NCBI RefSeq assembly: GCF_902686445.1
Contig: NC_062213.1
Location: 38,452,741-38,516,740, forward strand
DNA from: Sciurus carolinensis
Lineage: Eukaryota > Chordata > Mammalia > Rodentia > Sciuridae
Length of the DNA: 64,000 nt
Reading direction: 5' to 3'
Part shown: positions 23,746 through 37,030 of the stretch, one piece after another
How the letters are laid out: each line of letters opens with the position of its first letter
How positions within the stretch are numbered: the stretch's first letter is position 1
The notes under the pieces: model-generated
Seen by the model: the letters and a program-made list of their open reading frames with translations, nothing else
Databases searched by the model: none
What the model was told of the DNA's origin: nothing
Program-made: the position numbers and the translations under genes

Positions 23746-25364
23746 TTTTTCAAAAAACTTTTCATTTGCTTTTTGAAACTCAAAGTAATACAAGCACAAG
23801 GTTTAAAAAGTGAAAATGGATTGAGGCTTGAAATAAAACATGGCATTCTCCTGTCCTATCCCTTCCTACTTCCAATTCTTGTCCCATCAAGGCAATCACT
23901 TTCAACTCTTCCAGTCTTTACCTCCACAATTAAATGTTTTGTTGATATTATTTTTTTTGTAGAGAGATTAGTTTAGATCTCTAACCTCTGACCACTACTC
24001 TTACTAGCTACCTCCTCCTCCTCACCCCAAGTCCCTTCCTCTCTTTATTATTATAATTGTACCACTATTTGAGAATGAGTTAGAATTAAGTGTTGGCATC
24101 ATTGAGACTGTATTAGGAGTATTATGACTTGTACACTATGATTACCCTTTCTTTCCTATGTAATTCCTGCCCCTGCAGAGTTAATAATTGCCTAGTTTTT
24201 CTCTCTTTTTGCTCAGTGTTTCTCTGTTCAGATCCCTGATTCATCTCCCATTATTCACCAGAACCGAAGGTCTCCTCTCTGTAGGCCTAAACAAACCAGG
24301 TATTCTACTTCTTCCTTTTTTTCCTCAGAGGTGTCCTTCATGGAGGACTATGCCCTCCTGTCCCCACCTGGACTGGTTGCTTTCTATCTAAACTATCTTA
24401 ATGTGTCACTACTAAACAGAAAATTTATGAAACAATGTTATAGTGTAATTTTGTTTGTCTGCCTTGGAATAGTGAGAATGAGCCCTAGAATTGGAATGCC
24501 ATACCTTTCCCATTGCATTTCTTAATTAATTATTCACTGTTCTCTCATTTTCATGGAAAAGAATAACCATTAAATGACTTCACTCTCACACTAAAATATT
24601 ATCTGGTAATGTGATGATAACTATGTTTTGAAAAATCTTGGTACTTGTGAATGTGTGCTTTTTTTGACTGCTTCACTGCTTATTCAAAAATAGTAGCACA
24701 CATTTTAAACTCCATGAGGATTAGACTGTTTTATTCACTTGGCACCTATTAAGTGCTCTATAAATATTTATTAAAATGACTGAATGCTTCTTCTATGACT
24801 GAAATTTGCTTCAACAACCTATCTTTATTCATTTTGGGGTGCACGTACACTGTGTTTGCCAGCTGCACTGAAATCCAGAGGGTGTTCTTTCAGTGTGTTT
24901 TTGGGTTATGTGCTGTGCCCTAGGCTGCAAATCATTTATTCATATATAATATAAAAGATATATTGAGTCCTTGGATAGTTTGAACATGTTCAAATGTATT
25001 CGTTCTAATTTCTAAAGGCCAGTATTTGTTCATTACTCTTATGCATATATTTTTAAGCTATTAATCACATAATTTTTCATGACCCCCTAACTTCCTTTCC
25101 TATACTTGTCCTACTATAATTTTTCACATTTTAACTCTCCCCACAGTTAGAAGTCAATTATGGCAAAGGAGACTATTGAGGGAGAGGAAACACAATTATA
25201 GTTGGACATTGAAGGATATTCACCCATAGTACATTTTATTTTGATAATTGGTTAAGAAAGTCAATTAAACAAAAAAAAAACCCTGATTTTCTCATTACCA
25301 TCCTTAACAAAATAAGAGGCTATACAGATAACTTATTGAAAATATTTTTTTGTTTTTAATCATT

Positions 25365-25450
25365 TGTTTCTATTTTTTTCCAGCATTATTGAGGTATAAT
25401 TGAAAATAGAAATTATATATTTTCAAGGTATACAAGCTCCTTATTTGTTG
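25365..25450. mobile_element. Old L1-related fragment
   Basis: cattattgaggtataattg ... aaattatatattttcaaggtatacaa is a pattern common in old mammalian L1 3' regions. Short and diverged. Confidence 0.5.
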
Positions 25451-25694
25451 ACTGAAACTTGAACAATGTGAGAGAGATTTTTTTTCTCCTTTTATATAAC
25501 ATCAAAGCTGTTAAAACTTAACAGTAAAAATGAATCAGCACTGGGTATTTGCAAAATTCAGCTAAAGAAATTGGGTTTTATGGTCTAACCAGTCCCATTG
25601 TTCTTCTGACATGTGGCTAAGGTAAGAACCTTCAGAGAATTCCATGATATCCCATGACAGACTTTCAAAAGATTGTCTTCTTCCTAGACCTTGG

Positions 25695-25920
25695 CTTAAA
25701 ACAGGAATTGCAAACTACAGTCTATGGGCCAAGTCCTCCATCACCTGTATTTTTAAAGTAAGTTTTGTTAGAACACAGCCCCACTCTTTCATTTACTTAT
25801 TGTCTACAGTTGCTTTCTGTATGACGGCACCATTGAATAGCTGCAACTACATGGACAACAAAGTCTAAAATATATACTATCCAGCTCTTTACAAACCACG
25901 TTTACCAAATCGAGGCTTAC
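25695..25920. mobile_element. Old hAT/Charlie-type DNA transposon fragment
   Basis: gcaaactacagtctatgggcc ... ttttgttagaacacagcc ... attgtctacagttgctttc ... aaaatatatactatccagctctttaca follows the conserved order of a common non-autonomous hAT-type element in placental genomes. The terminal repeats are eroded. Subfamily not assigned. Confidence 0.65.
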
Positions 25921-26173
25921 AAAAAATGGATATGTAATTCATCATGCAAATTCAGAGTTAAAATTTATTGTTTTAATTTTTCTTCTTAGATTTCTTTGAC
26001 TATATTTCAAATGTTAGGAGAGAAAAGACTTTTCAGGGGGTTAAAAGAAACAATCTAGGGAAAAATTTCTGTTGGTATAGCCAAGTTTTAAACATTTACA
26101 TCCATCAGAAAGCTGTCCTATCTGGGAACTGTTTTGATAATGTAGTATTGACTCCTCTCATCCTTTACCACAG

Positions 26174-26377
26174 GAAGTCGTATTAAATGTTGAAGATGCT
26201 GCCACTCGGCTTCATCTTTTAAATCGCTCAGCTTTAAGATCAGTGCAAGCTCAGGCTCATACACCCAGTTCTCAGAAAGAGCAAGTTCCAACCTTATCTC
26301 CTTGGGGAGAAGTTTTGACACCTATAGCAAGCTCTTCAGTTAACCACTTAAATAGCAAACAGGAAGAATATGTTAAG
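26174..26377 (+). CDS. FBXO43: FBXO43 exon 4 (linker before zinc-binding region)
   Basis: Acceptor CCACAG and donor GTAAGT bracket 68 codons starting [20 protein letters not shown] and ending NSKQEEYVK. This is the linker between the F-box-like region and the C-terminal zinc-binding region. Conserved Ser/Thr-Pro sites ([16 protein letters not shown]) are present. Phase 0 at both ends. Confidence 0.97.
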
Positions 26378-26478
26378 GTAAGTATCATAAATTATTAGAA
26401 ATAAATATTTGCCATTTGAAATAAAGTGATTCTCTATGTGACACCAGGAGATTTAGTGTGTGTGTGCTTTCACTGCAG

Positions 26479-26727
26479 GTTGCCAAAACGCTTTTTATTG
26501 ATGAAGCATTAAAACCTTGCCCAAGGTGCCAATCCCCTGCTAAATACCAGCCATATAAGAAAAGAGGACTGTGTAGCCGCACAGCCTGTGGTTTTGACTT
26601 TTGCGTGTTGTGTTTGTGTGCTTATCATGGGTCTGAAGAATGTAGTAGAGGAACAGCAAAGCCAAGAAATAGAAAAGATGCTCTCCCAGGAAGTGCCCAG
26701 AGTAAGCGGAATTTAAAACGCCTTTAA
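26479..26727 (+). CDS. FBXO43: FBXO43 exon 5 (zinc-binding region and RL tail)
   Basis: Acceptor CACTGCAG, 82 codons and TAA. It carries the zinc-binding (IBR-type ZBR) region with Cys 607, 610, 625, 630, 635, 638, 640, His 643 and Cys 648, and ends in NLKRL, the Arg-Leu C-terminal tail that in EMI1/EMI2 docks onto the APC/C. All expected metal ligands are present, so the APC/C-inhibitory module looks intact. AATAAA lies at 26947-26952, 220 bases after the stop, which fixes a short 3' UTR. In other mammals expression is mainly in testis and oocyte (known, not seen here). Confidence 0.98.
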   Translation, partial: VAKTLFIDEALKPCPRCQSPAKYQPYKKRGLCSRTACGFDFCVLCLCAYHGSEECSRGTAKPRNRKDALPGSAQSKRNLKRL

Positions 26728-26946
26728 AGAGATGAAACATAAAAGAAGCTTTCCCTCTATGCAATGTTCTATTTGTCTGACTTAAAATTATGAATACTTG
26801 CAAATCTTCCCATTAATGACAGATGATGATTTATGTCCTATTTTGTATATATCACAACCCTGTTATTGTATGTTTTAAGTGATAAGTTTTGAAAAAATTT
26901 TATTTTACTATGTCATTTTTGCCCATTTTAATAACTCGGTATTTTA

Positions 26947-26952
26947 AATAAA
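26947..26952 (+). terminator. FBXO43: FBXO43 polyadenylation signal
   Basis: AATAAA 220 bases after the FBXO43 stop codon, followed by a T/G-rich stretch (gttgtcatat, tgtattttgc). The nearest canonical hexamer. Confidence 0.75.
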
Positions 26953-27249
26953 GAACTTTCAAAGTTGTCATATACATATATGTATTTTGCTATTTCATCA
27001 CTATGTGTTGAAATGTTCTTCAATCAGTTTTAAAAACTAGTTTTCCAAATAATATTAAAAATTTTGAACTTGGGACCATATAGTTTTAGAAAATGAACAC
27101 TTACCTGAAATGAAATATAAATAAAATGTTTTAAGAAGCTCTATTAAACTTACTCCATAATTTCAATCTTTCTTATGTTGGCATATTTTGATAGACTTCT
27201 GAGTAAGTAAAATTTACTTAACATTGATAACTAAAAAGACATAAAAAAC

Positions 27250-27315
27250 AGGCTGGGGAGATAGCTCAGTCGGTAGAGTGCTTGTAAGGCACCGCCAAAA
27301 AAAAAAAAAAAAAGA
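27250..27315 (+). mobile_element. Internally deleted ID-like SINE
   Basis: aggctggggagatagctcagtcggtagagtgcttg then jumps straight to taaggcaccgcc and an A run. The segment with the B box (gggttcgatcc) is missing, yet a target duplication aaaagacataaaaaa flanks it on both sides. 3' of FBXO43. Confidence 0.9.
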
Positions 27316-30300
27316 CATAAAAAAGTAAATTATGGGGACTATGTGGTTATTCATAATGGGAATCTCAGTCAATTAATAACCCTGTAAGTCACACATTACA
27401 AGGTAATATTTTTAAACTTTCTGTAACTATGGTCACAGATTTCAATTATTCATTGTAGCCAACATATTACTATTTTGACAAATTTGGGCTGGTTGAAAAG
27501 ATAGTTTTTAAAATAAGACAATGTACTAAGTTATTTATAATGTAAATTATGGTTTATAATGTACCTCTTTCCAAAAAATGATTTTAGGTTGGTTGTATGT
27601 TCCATATAAAACAGCAGCAAAAAAGAGATAAGTTCTATTGCTGAACAAATTACTCAAACCAGGGGAACATTTGACAATAGTTTCATCATTCTTTTGGCTT
27701 ATGTGTAGGTAAGTTCTGTGTGTACACATCCATGTTCCTACCATGCACAGATTTACATGTAGCTATTACACGCTATTTTAATAAGATGATTTAAAGTGTT
27801 AGATATAAATATGTGTGGGAAAATCTGCCATTAATTTTAATTTATTGTTTAACTGGTTATAAAATTTTGATTAATTGCTACATATTACATTTTATCTATA
27901 TCCTTTTCAGTTCCACAAAGGAATTTTGAAGACAAAACATAAATATGAGTAAAGTATTAATTGCATTTAATTAAAGCCTACAATCTCTAAATTTTAGGAC
28001 TTTTTGATTTGTTTGGTTCTAACCAAATTAAGTTCTCAGTCTCTGTTTCCTGACACATCTTCCACATTGAGTCAATTTACTAGTTAATGTTGTGCACTTC
28101 AGGCTTAACTCTTTTTCTCCATCAGAGGAGTTTTCTTTGTTTTTAGGAAATTTGTTCTAGTCCTGATTCTCCTTAATGTATGAAGTCACCTCTTCAATTT
28201 GTTTAATCCAAACTACGTATGTTTGACCTCTCTTTCTGTGGCCTGAATCGAATCACATCTTCATCTGTCATATGAACATTTTTGCTATTTCATGCTCTTG
28301 ATTTTCTGCCTGATCTGAATGTCATTCCCCTAGTGACTATTTAGATTTTAGAATCATAGATCCAGTTCCTTGACATGGCAATATGCATACAATATTATCT
28401 ATCCTATGTCATTTAAATGCTCACATTTCCCAATATCTTAAGGATTTTTATTATTTTGTTAAAGAACAGGAAAGGAAGACAAACATTTCTTGGTCACAGA
28501 GATTGTCTTGTGCAAGGTCACCGGGCCTTCCCTTTCCTCTCTGCCTATCTCAAGCCCTCTGGTGTTGTGTGTTGCAGCCACCATTACTTTGCAGAGCGCT
28601 GCTTACTCGTCACCCTGTGGCTACCCAGCCCACTAGAATGCAGTATTGTATTTCACTTTGATGGTGAAAAAATAGATTGTACCACATTTAATTTTAGAAA
28701 TAAGCAGCAAACACGTTTTCCTTTCTACTGAAGATAATCTTAAGTAATAGAAGTCAAAGATTTTTACATTTCTCTCTTTTCTTAGGATTTAAGTATTCAG
28801 ATCAAATAAATATGAATGAAATAGAGTAAGGAAACATATTTTAATGATTTTATAATAAAATTTTCTGAAGGAAAATATCAGAGTAGGAATTCAAAAGGTG
28901 GTAAGGTCCTTTTTGGTAGGTTTTATATTTGTGATACGGTAAAGAGGTAGATTGGTTAACTGGAAGAAAATCTAACAATATTCATGCTTAACTTTAATAT
29001 TAAACAAATGCCCATTCATCCATAAAATCGGCATTATCTTAATTATTTAAAGTTATTGTGTATTGTCATAACTAACTGGAGTAGTTACCCCAGCTCTGTA
29101 CTTCCATAGCATCCTTTATGCTTCTAACCTGCTTGCAAAAGATGAAATTTAGCATACCATTAATTGATCACTTTTTATGTACAGACACTGTTTTTAGCCC
29201 TTTATACATGCTAACTCATTTATTCCTTACAGTGATTCTATAAGGAATTCATTATCTTATTCATTTTATATATCAGAAAACTGAGGAAAAGAAGTTAAAT
29301 AATTTGAGATCATACAGGCAACAAGTGGGGAACAGAATTCTAGTAGAGGCAGTCCACCATCAGTAAAACTCTGCACAACTCTAATGATGAACTCAGTACA
29401 CATATAATTACAAAGTCTTAAATGGAAGACTCATTTTTTATTTATTTATTTTTTTTAGATTTTTAACTCATTAATGTATATGATCCTACCAATCCATGCA
29501 AAGACATCCATGGTTAACATTTTGATGTATCATGGAGGACCATTTTGGTATTTAAGAACAATCCATTGGTCTACTAGGGGAAAAAAATCTAATTTAAAAT
29601 AATTCTGCTTGAATAGAGTAGTCCCTAACTCATGATTGGATTAAACAATTTTATCATTTAAAAATATAAATGAATTAAATGAATATACCATTTTCTGAAA
29701 ATGAAGTTTAAGAGAAAGCCTTCTAGTCCTGAGGTTTTTATAATCTAATGACAGAAGAACATGAAAAATAAGTATTACCATATTCCAGTTTTGCTACATT
29801 CTTATCAGTTTTGGTTTCTGGGGAGGGAAAGAAGTCAGAAAGATTCACAAAACATGTATTGATGGGTGTACTCTGTGTTCCTGAGAAAGTTCCAAAACAA
29901 GAGGAATAATTACATTTGGTATTTTATTTTTATATTTTGTTTCATTTCTTTAAAAGGACATAGGAAAACCAATAAATGCTTGGCCTTCTACTGATTTAGG
30001 ATAAGAATCAGTCTTTCTCCCTATGGTCTGCCCCTTGACAGCCTTGGTGACTAATGGGCAGGAATATTCTATTTGATTTCTCAATTCCAGGAAGGTCAGA
30101 TATTTCCAAGTTCTCACCTCCTAGTTTGGAAAAATGGTCAGAAACTCATGGCATATAATATAAAAAGAAACAACACTGGAAGTTTTATCATTTTATACTA
30201 TCTTTTCTATGGACACAAATGTGGATGTTTAAGTTTAGTCAAGCTATTTAAAGAACTAAGTTTTATTATGAATCTCTTAACAATAAGGGTTGAATTTCTA

Positions 30301-30586
30301 TTGAGAAAGTATTTTTGTTACTTACTTGGCTGTGTGTAAAGCTAAGCTTTCCCATTTCCTTTGTTTAATTTATGACAAAGCAAAATTGTCAAGTTTATGG
30401 CACAATTTACTGAACATTTTGGATTTTTATTCTATTATGTTAATGATTTATATTATAACTTATCATGAATTTGTCATAAACCTATTTAAAATTGTGTAAC
30501 CTATATAGAAAATGCTTTAAATATTTTAAAAGGTGGAAAAACTCATTTTTTATAGAGGAATATTTCAAAGACCACACTAAAATATT

Positions 30587-30600
30587 CCACTAGGGGGCAC
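30587..30600 (+). promoter_or_regulatory. CTCF-like core motif
   Basis: CCACTAGGGGGCAC agrees at every position with the core consensus CCASYAGRKGGCRS. It lies alone in AT-rich DNA between FBXO43 and RGS22. Binding is an inference from the motif. Confidence 0.7.
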
Positions 30601-31374
30601 CAAAGACTCATTTATAGTGATTCTGGCCTTTACTCAAAAAAGTAATTTTAGCTTTTATGTATTTGACATTGATATGCTATGATTGCCAAATAGGGGAAGC
30701 GTTCCTTGACTTAATTTTAAAAGTGTATATAGAATAAATTTGGGGAATAGTTTTTACTCAGAGTTGGTAATTAAAATATTTTATCTGGCTTGCAAGAGCA
30801 TATTGCTTTCCCGGCTGTCTGCTAATAGAACACCTTATTGGTGGGCCCTGGTTTGCGTTTAGGCCATCTGTGTTTACTTGCCAGCCTGCTCTACACTCCT
30901 GGCTCCCTTGTCATGGACTGTGGAGCCAAAGAAGTGGAAGGAGCAATGGAAACATGGCAGGTGAGTGCTGATTATGAAAGTAGTGTAGTGCTACCAGTGA
31001 TTTCCCTCCCAATTCTCATTCCTGCAGAAAGACAGTGCTAGATTCAGGGCTTAATCACATCCTACCTAGATTACTGTGAATGCCTCCTAACAGAGCCCTG
31101 TACTTCTACTTACTCCCCGTTTGAATCTCTCCTAAACGTTCAGTGCAGGTTATTTGTATGAAATGTGGTTCTAATCAGATGGATTCCTAATTAAAATGTA
31201 GCAGATTTAGACTTTCTCAATTAGGACTTTCCAGCAGTCTACCCCACCATTTCATTCTGTAAACTCTATACCAGGCAAACTAGATTTCTGGCTGTTTTCT
31301 CAATTTCTCATGTGATTTCTCCTGCTTCCTTCCTCCCTTGCCATATTATATTCCATCAAAATCCAGCTAATCAG

Positions 31375-31605
31375 CAGGGTGCAGTGGTGCATGCCTGTAA
31401 TCCCAGAGGCTTGGGAGGCTGAGACAGAAGGATAGCAAGTTCAAAGCTAGCCTTAGAAATGGCAAGGCGCTAAGCAACTCAGTGAGAGCCTCTCTCTAAA
31501 TAAAATACAAAATAGGGCTGGGGATGTGGCTCAGTGGTTGAATGTCCCTGAGTTTAATCCCTGGTACCCACTAACCCTGCAAAAAAGAAAGAAAAAAAAC
31601 ATCCA
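31375..31605 (+). mobile_element. Full-length B1-ID dimer SINE
   Basis: B1 half (gcagtggtgcatgcctgtaatcccag ... agtgagagcctctctct) joined through an A-rich linker to an ID half (gggctggggatgtggctcag ... ccctggtaccc), with target duplication atccagctaat on both sides. Confidence 0.95.
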
Positions 31606-34600
31606 GCTAATCTTTAATTTGTTTCCATGAATCATTTTCTGATCTCTCCAACAAGATGAAATTTTTACTTTATGTGAATCTAATGTTTACATCTTTCTCA
31701 TATTTCTGTATTCTTTGTATTAAATTCTTGTCATCCACCATTAGTAAGTTTCTTAAGGGTAGAACTATTTTACCTCTCTACCTCCTTCAGCATTGTGTCT
31801 TGTACATGATAGAATATACAGAAAGTTTTAGTTGTGCTGAAATAATAATGATTGATTGTCATGTGATATAGTAAACTTTATCCAAATCTCAATTTTCTTT
31901 ACTTTTTCAGGTAGTGGCACAGTAACTTCAGTTATAGTTGTTTTGAGAGAGCTGAAATAGACACCACCATCTTTTCTGCAGCCCTCTGATCACTTGGGAT
32001 TTCTACCACATTCCATTTTCCCATCCCTCTTGGCCTTTGCCAATGCTTTTTTCTCCCTGGGGTTGTCATTCCCTCCTTTCTCCAGTGCTGCTTCTCTTCT
32101 TCGAATGCTCAGGGCTCAGCAAGGCTGGTCCCCTCCCTCCTGCCCCAGGCTGGTTGTCTCTCTCCTCCTCAGTGCAACTGGAACCCCTTTGGTACTGTTT
32201 TCACTACCTCTATCCGTGTTTTTGTTTTCCTCACTAGACAGTGAGTTCCTCTTGCCCGTGTCTGTGTCCCCAGTGCTTACTTAATATGAACCACAGCTCC
32301 ATGTTTGTCAGTGGCCATTCCTGCAACTTCTCTGCCCATGCTAGGTTACCTGTACATGGTGCATGTTGGAGCAGAGAGAGGTGCTCCTAAGTTAAACCAT
32401 TCTTCTATATCATGGTTAAAAATGAGAGATGTCAAGGCCACTGGCATGAAAGTCCTTTGGTTTTCTCCTCTGCTACCAGGGAAATGTAAGCAGCTGCCTC
32501 CCTCCATATGCACTGATACACAGTGTAATTTGCCCTCAATTTCAAGTTACCCTGTTAGTGCTCTTGAATTATTTCCTAAGGAATATAAATATCCCAGGGG
32601 CAGGGCTGTTTTTTCTTACCTCCCTTTTTTGTGCTTCAGTATCTGCTACTACAACCCTAGAGACACTATAAATAATGATTAAAGGGCTGTGGAATCCTGG
32701 GACAGGGACTGTAATTTAACATGTTTGCATATCTTTATTGTTGGTGGCTGATTTTTCTTTTGGCCTGGCACTGGGACTGTGTGTCTTGCAGACATTATCT
32801 CATTGTGTTAAGAGCAACCCATGAGAGAGTTACCCTTATTATCTGCAATTTTTTTCTAGCTAAACTAAGATTTAGAGGGGCTTAAAATATATTCATCCCA
32901 CATTAGTGAATTTAGAGCCGGGTTAAACAGTGGCAGTTTGATTTTACATATTTAGTCTTAGCTTCCTGCCTGCTCATACCCTCTCCTGCACCAGCAGAAC
33001 TTTGGGTCTGCTCTTCCCTGCTTTATCAGGGAATCACTTGCCTACTGGTTTGGCCACAGGTAAGCAGATGGGAAATTCAAGTTATTGGACTTTCATCCTT
33101 TCTTTTTCTTTTCATTTTTTTTTTTTTTCTGACCACTGATCCTAGATTGGGAAATAAAAATTTGAGATCTTTTATTTTGACCAATGATGTATCTTATGAC
33201 TTTTAATAATATAATATTTCTTCTTTAAATATAGTTTATTTGTTTAACACATTTATCAAGAATTTACTGCATTGTGCCAGGTTTTGCTCTAGTTACTGGA
33301 GTTATAAGAGATACTGACATGGGTTAAAAAATCATTTAGAGCACAAATTCGTTTTTTAAAAGGAAAAGGATTAGGGGAGGAGAGAAAAAGAAGAAACTTC
33401 TGTATTTGTAAAAATCACAATATTCTACAGCAGTATTAGAGTTTTTAACTTTAACTAGGGAAGGGTTAAAAATTGAATTATCAGTGTGTACAAGAAATAA
33501 AGCAAGGGAATGGAATATATTGACAATTAGAATAAATCTAAACCAGCAGGTCCAGATGGTAGTTATCTTGGATAAGTTAAGAAATTGCCTAATGAATATA
33601 TTACACTAATTATGTTCTTCAAGAAATTATGAACTGTTAGGAAGTAGGAAAAATGCTGTTTTTCAGTTAAATGTAATACGGATGATGGTGGTTATACAAT
33701 ATAGATAGTATAACATAATTTAACAAAAAGAAAAGATAATCAGCAATAACCAAAAGGAGAATGGAAATAATAAATTTCAGAGCCTGTGTTTCTAAATTTC
33801 CTTGCCACACCTGCGGTTACTTTAGGAGCCGAAGTGTGGGCATGGGTCACATACTATTAGGTGTTGAGTTGCCACTCAGCTCTGAGGGAAAACACTCAAA
33901 TGCACTGTTTGGCCATTCGGATCCACTTATGTATAAAAATTTAATACAGTTTAGCTGCTTGAAAATAAATGAAGACAACCCAAATGAGAACAAACAGGCT
34001 ATTTATTCTAAGGTTGCGATAGTAGGGGAGTCAGCCCAGATCATTTGTATTTTTCAGAGGCTGGAAGGTAAGCAGGGAGTGGGAAAGCTTTACTAGTGAG
34101 AAAAGAAAAGGGAAGACTAGGTCCCCTTGCTCAGGTGTTGGTATGGGAGGGGGGATGTGGGTTAAATGGAATCTAGTGGACGGCCTGGGTGCTTGTTTAG
34201 AGAATGTTTTGGCTTTCTCTGATTGATCCTGATTGGAAGTAGCCATAAGCTTAAGGAAGCTGGCAGTCACTGACCCAATCCTGACCATTCTGAGCCTATT
34301 ACTGCAAAGGTTGTGGTTTGACTTCCAAGAGTGGTTGCTATAGAAGTTAGAGGTCAGAGTTGACTCTCATATACCTTATGACGCCATTGTCCATTTGAAT
34401 ATCAAGACTCTTGACCATGTTAAATATCCTATTATCATTGAAAAGTACAATTAATATGAATTCCATCCTTTGGTGCTATTCCTCTTGAGACTCAGAAAAG
34501 TTGAGAACAAGCCTTAAACTGGAACAAGCTACCATGCCAAACCCAAGGAAGAATGTGTACTTCCAAGTCATTAAGCAGAGGGTTGGATGCCTCAAAATAT

Positions 34601-35337
34601 GGTCTTGATTGTCAAGGAGATCTTTACACCTACACATACTAATTAGTCTCTCTGGCAGTAATTGGGAGAATTGTTAAATAACTCCCTGATATTTCTCACC
34701 CTGAGCAGATACACTTTCTCATCCTGAACAGGCTACATAAAATAGCCCTAATGCAATTAATCCTCACTGTTCCGAAGATTGGTGTTTGATGTGGGGCTCA
34801 AATCCAAAACCCTATCATTTTTCTCTCTAGAAACTTAACATGGTGACACTTCTGTTCTAATCCCCAGTTACACTGGCTTCTGACTGCACCACAATTTTAG
34901 ATGTCTTGTGGGGAGACTGAGATGCCTCTCCAGGGTTCCCTAAGTTGAGTTTAAGTATACAAGAAGATCTGTAAATAAGGCAACCCCAAACTTTCCAAAC
35001 TTGCTGACTACATCTCTACAATCAAGACAATAAACAGAAATTTGATTCTACTTATGTAGGTAGAGTTTCTATTAAAACCTTTGGTTTCAGGGCTGCAGTT
35101 GTAACTCAGTGATACAGCACTTGCCTAGCATGTGTGAGGCACTGGGTTCAAGCCTCAGCACCACATAAAAATTTAAAAAAAACAAAGGTATAAAAATACA
35201 ATAACATTATTTTAAAAACGCTTTGGTTTCAATGATATAGACTGGTTGAAGGGGGAAAAAAGGACTTTTGGTAAAACTACCATCATCTGGGGAGAGAGGG
35301 CAGAGACAGAATATGATGAACTCAAAGTAAACAGAAT

Positions 35338-36035
35338 CCAGACATCAGGGAAATGCAAATAAAAACCACAAAGAGATACCACTTCATACCCAAGAGGATG
35401 GCCACAATGAAAATGTCAAGAGATAAAAAGGTCAGGTGATAAGTGTCAGCCAGGATGCAAAGTCAGAACCAGCATCCACTGCCCACGGGAGTGAAAAATG
35501 GTACAATTTGGAAAACAGGCTGTCCACTCCTGAACAGATAGAAACCTAAAAGAAATGAAAACATATGTACACACAAAATTTGCACATGAATGTTCATAGC
35601 ATCATTATTCATAATGGTCAAAAGATAGAAACCAAAGTGTTCACTGATAGTGAATGGACAAAATGTGATAAATATTTTGATAAACAAAATGTGATTTAGC
35701 CATACATTGGAATATTATTAAGTCTTAAAAAAGAAATGAAGTACTGATCCATACCACAACAGTGAATGAACCTGGAAGACATTATACAAAGAAGTCAAAC
35801 ACAAAAGACCACATGTGGTGTGATTTCATTTGTATGAAATGTCCAGAATAGGCAATATATAGACCGAAGGTAGATCGGTGGTAGTTAGGGAAGGAAATAA
35901 GGAAACTTAAAGGGTATGGCGTTTGTTTGAGATGATGAAAATGGTCTAAATTTATGGTGATGATTTCACAACTCTGAACCTACTTTAAATGAGTGCATTG
36001 GATATGTGAATTATATCTCAATAAAACTGTTACCA
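35338..36035 (+). mobile_element. Old L1 3' portion
   Basis: gggaaatgcaaataaaaacc ... gataccacttcatacccaag ... gaatattattaagtcttaaa ... ataaaactgttac. A decayed L1 ORF2 3' end and 3' UTR with no open frame left. Confidence 0.85.
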
Positions 36036-36499
36036 AAAAATTACCAAAACATTAGAAGAGTTTACAATGTAAGTCAGTCAAGTTACTATCTTTGTGGTTC
36101 TCATGCTGGTTTTCAATCTTCTGAGATTATTTTCAGGGAGAGAGTCCATGTAAGTCAGTGACCAAAGAGCAAAGACCTTGGAATCAGGGAACTGGATTAA
36201 TCTATGGCTTTAATATTTTCAAGCTGTGTCTTTCTATAAATTATCTAAGTGTCAGTTTCCAAAATTGTCGATTGAGAACAGCACTAATCTTCAGGTTCTT
36301 GTTAGATGCTTCTAGTGATAAAGTAATGTGTAAGCTGCTATTAATGTTAAAATAGATTATTGACTTCTCATCCGTATGACTACCTGAGACACGAAAAGGC
36401 TTGTCTGTGAACAGCGCATAATGCCATGGAGAGGAGCTCCAGAAGTTCATTTTGAGAAGTATCTACTGAGTGGTGGTACTGAAGCCAGAATTAAGGACA

Positions 36500-37030
36500 G
36501 GTAGTTAGTGTAGATATAGGGGATCGGGTCAAATCGAGGAAATGAAGCCATGAAGTCATCTGCCTCTGGAAGTTGGAGATTGTTCCTGGAAGAATGGAAT
36601 GTCAAGGATCTGCAGAGTCATTGATTACCAAATTTACCTGCCTTTATCAAGGACTGCAAGCATGGAGCTGCTAATTAATGTCCCCTGGGCCCTTATCTGC
36701 CTGAACCACCTTGGCCCTCCCCCTGCCCATGGCTTCAAAAACCAGGCCTAGTCATATAGGCAGGAAGGAGAGATAAGAGGGAGAGAACTGGAGAACAAAA
36801 GAGACCTTAACCTATAAAAGATGTAGGGTGCGCTCACTTCTGGAGACTTTAGAACATTAGCCATGGCCCCCTTCTTCCTGCAGGGAGAAGTCTGTATTAT
36901 TACCTTTACATAAAACCTGCTTAATCTGTTTGCCTTGGCGTGCTTCTCTAGTGTTCAATCTTCAACATTAGAAGGAGCAGAACTCGTCACCGGTAAACAG
37001 CGGTATCAGTACTCAGTAGTGGGTATCGTA
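36500..37030 (+). mobile_element. Probable solo LTR of an endogenous retrovirus
   Basis: LTR-like architecture: a GC-balanced block unlike its flanks, a TATA-like ctataaaagatg at about 36815, a downstream polyadenylation-like cataaaacctgct, then cttggcgtgcttctctagtg and a terminal ...ctcgtcaccggtaaaca. The best TG...CA borders are unclear and no clean target duplication was found, so the limits are approximate. No gag, pol or env is seen. Family not assigned. Confidence 0.5.

Noticed and set aside
30838..31041. Plus-strand open frame with a hydrophobic start and an internal GTGAGT donor
   Set aside because: The frame begins at a TTG, not an ATG; it has no known homologue in my recognition, no matching acceptor or promoter, and lies in intergenic DNA.
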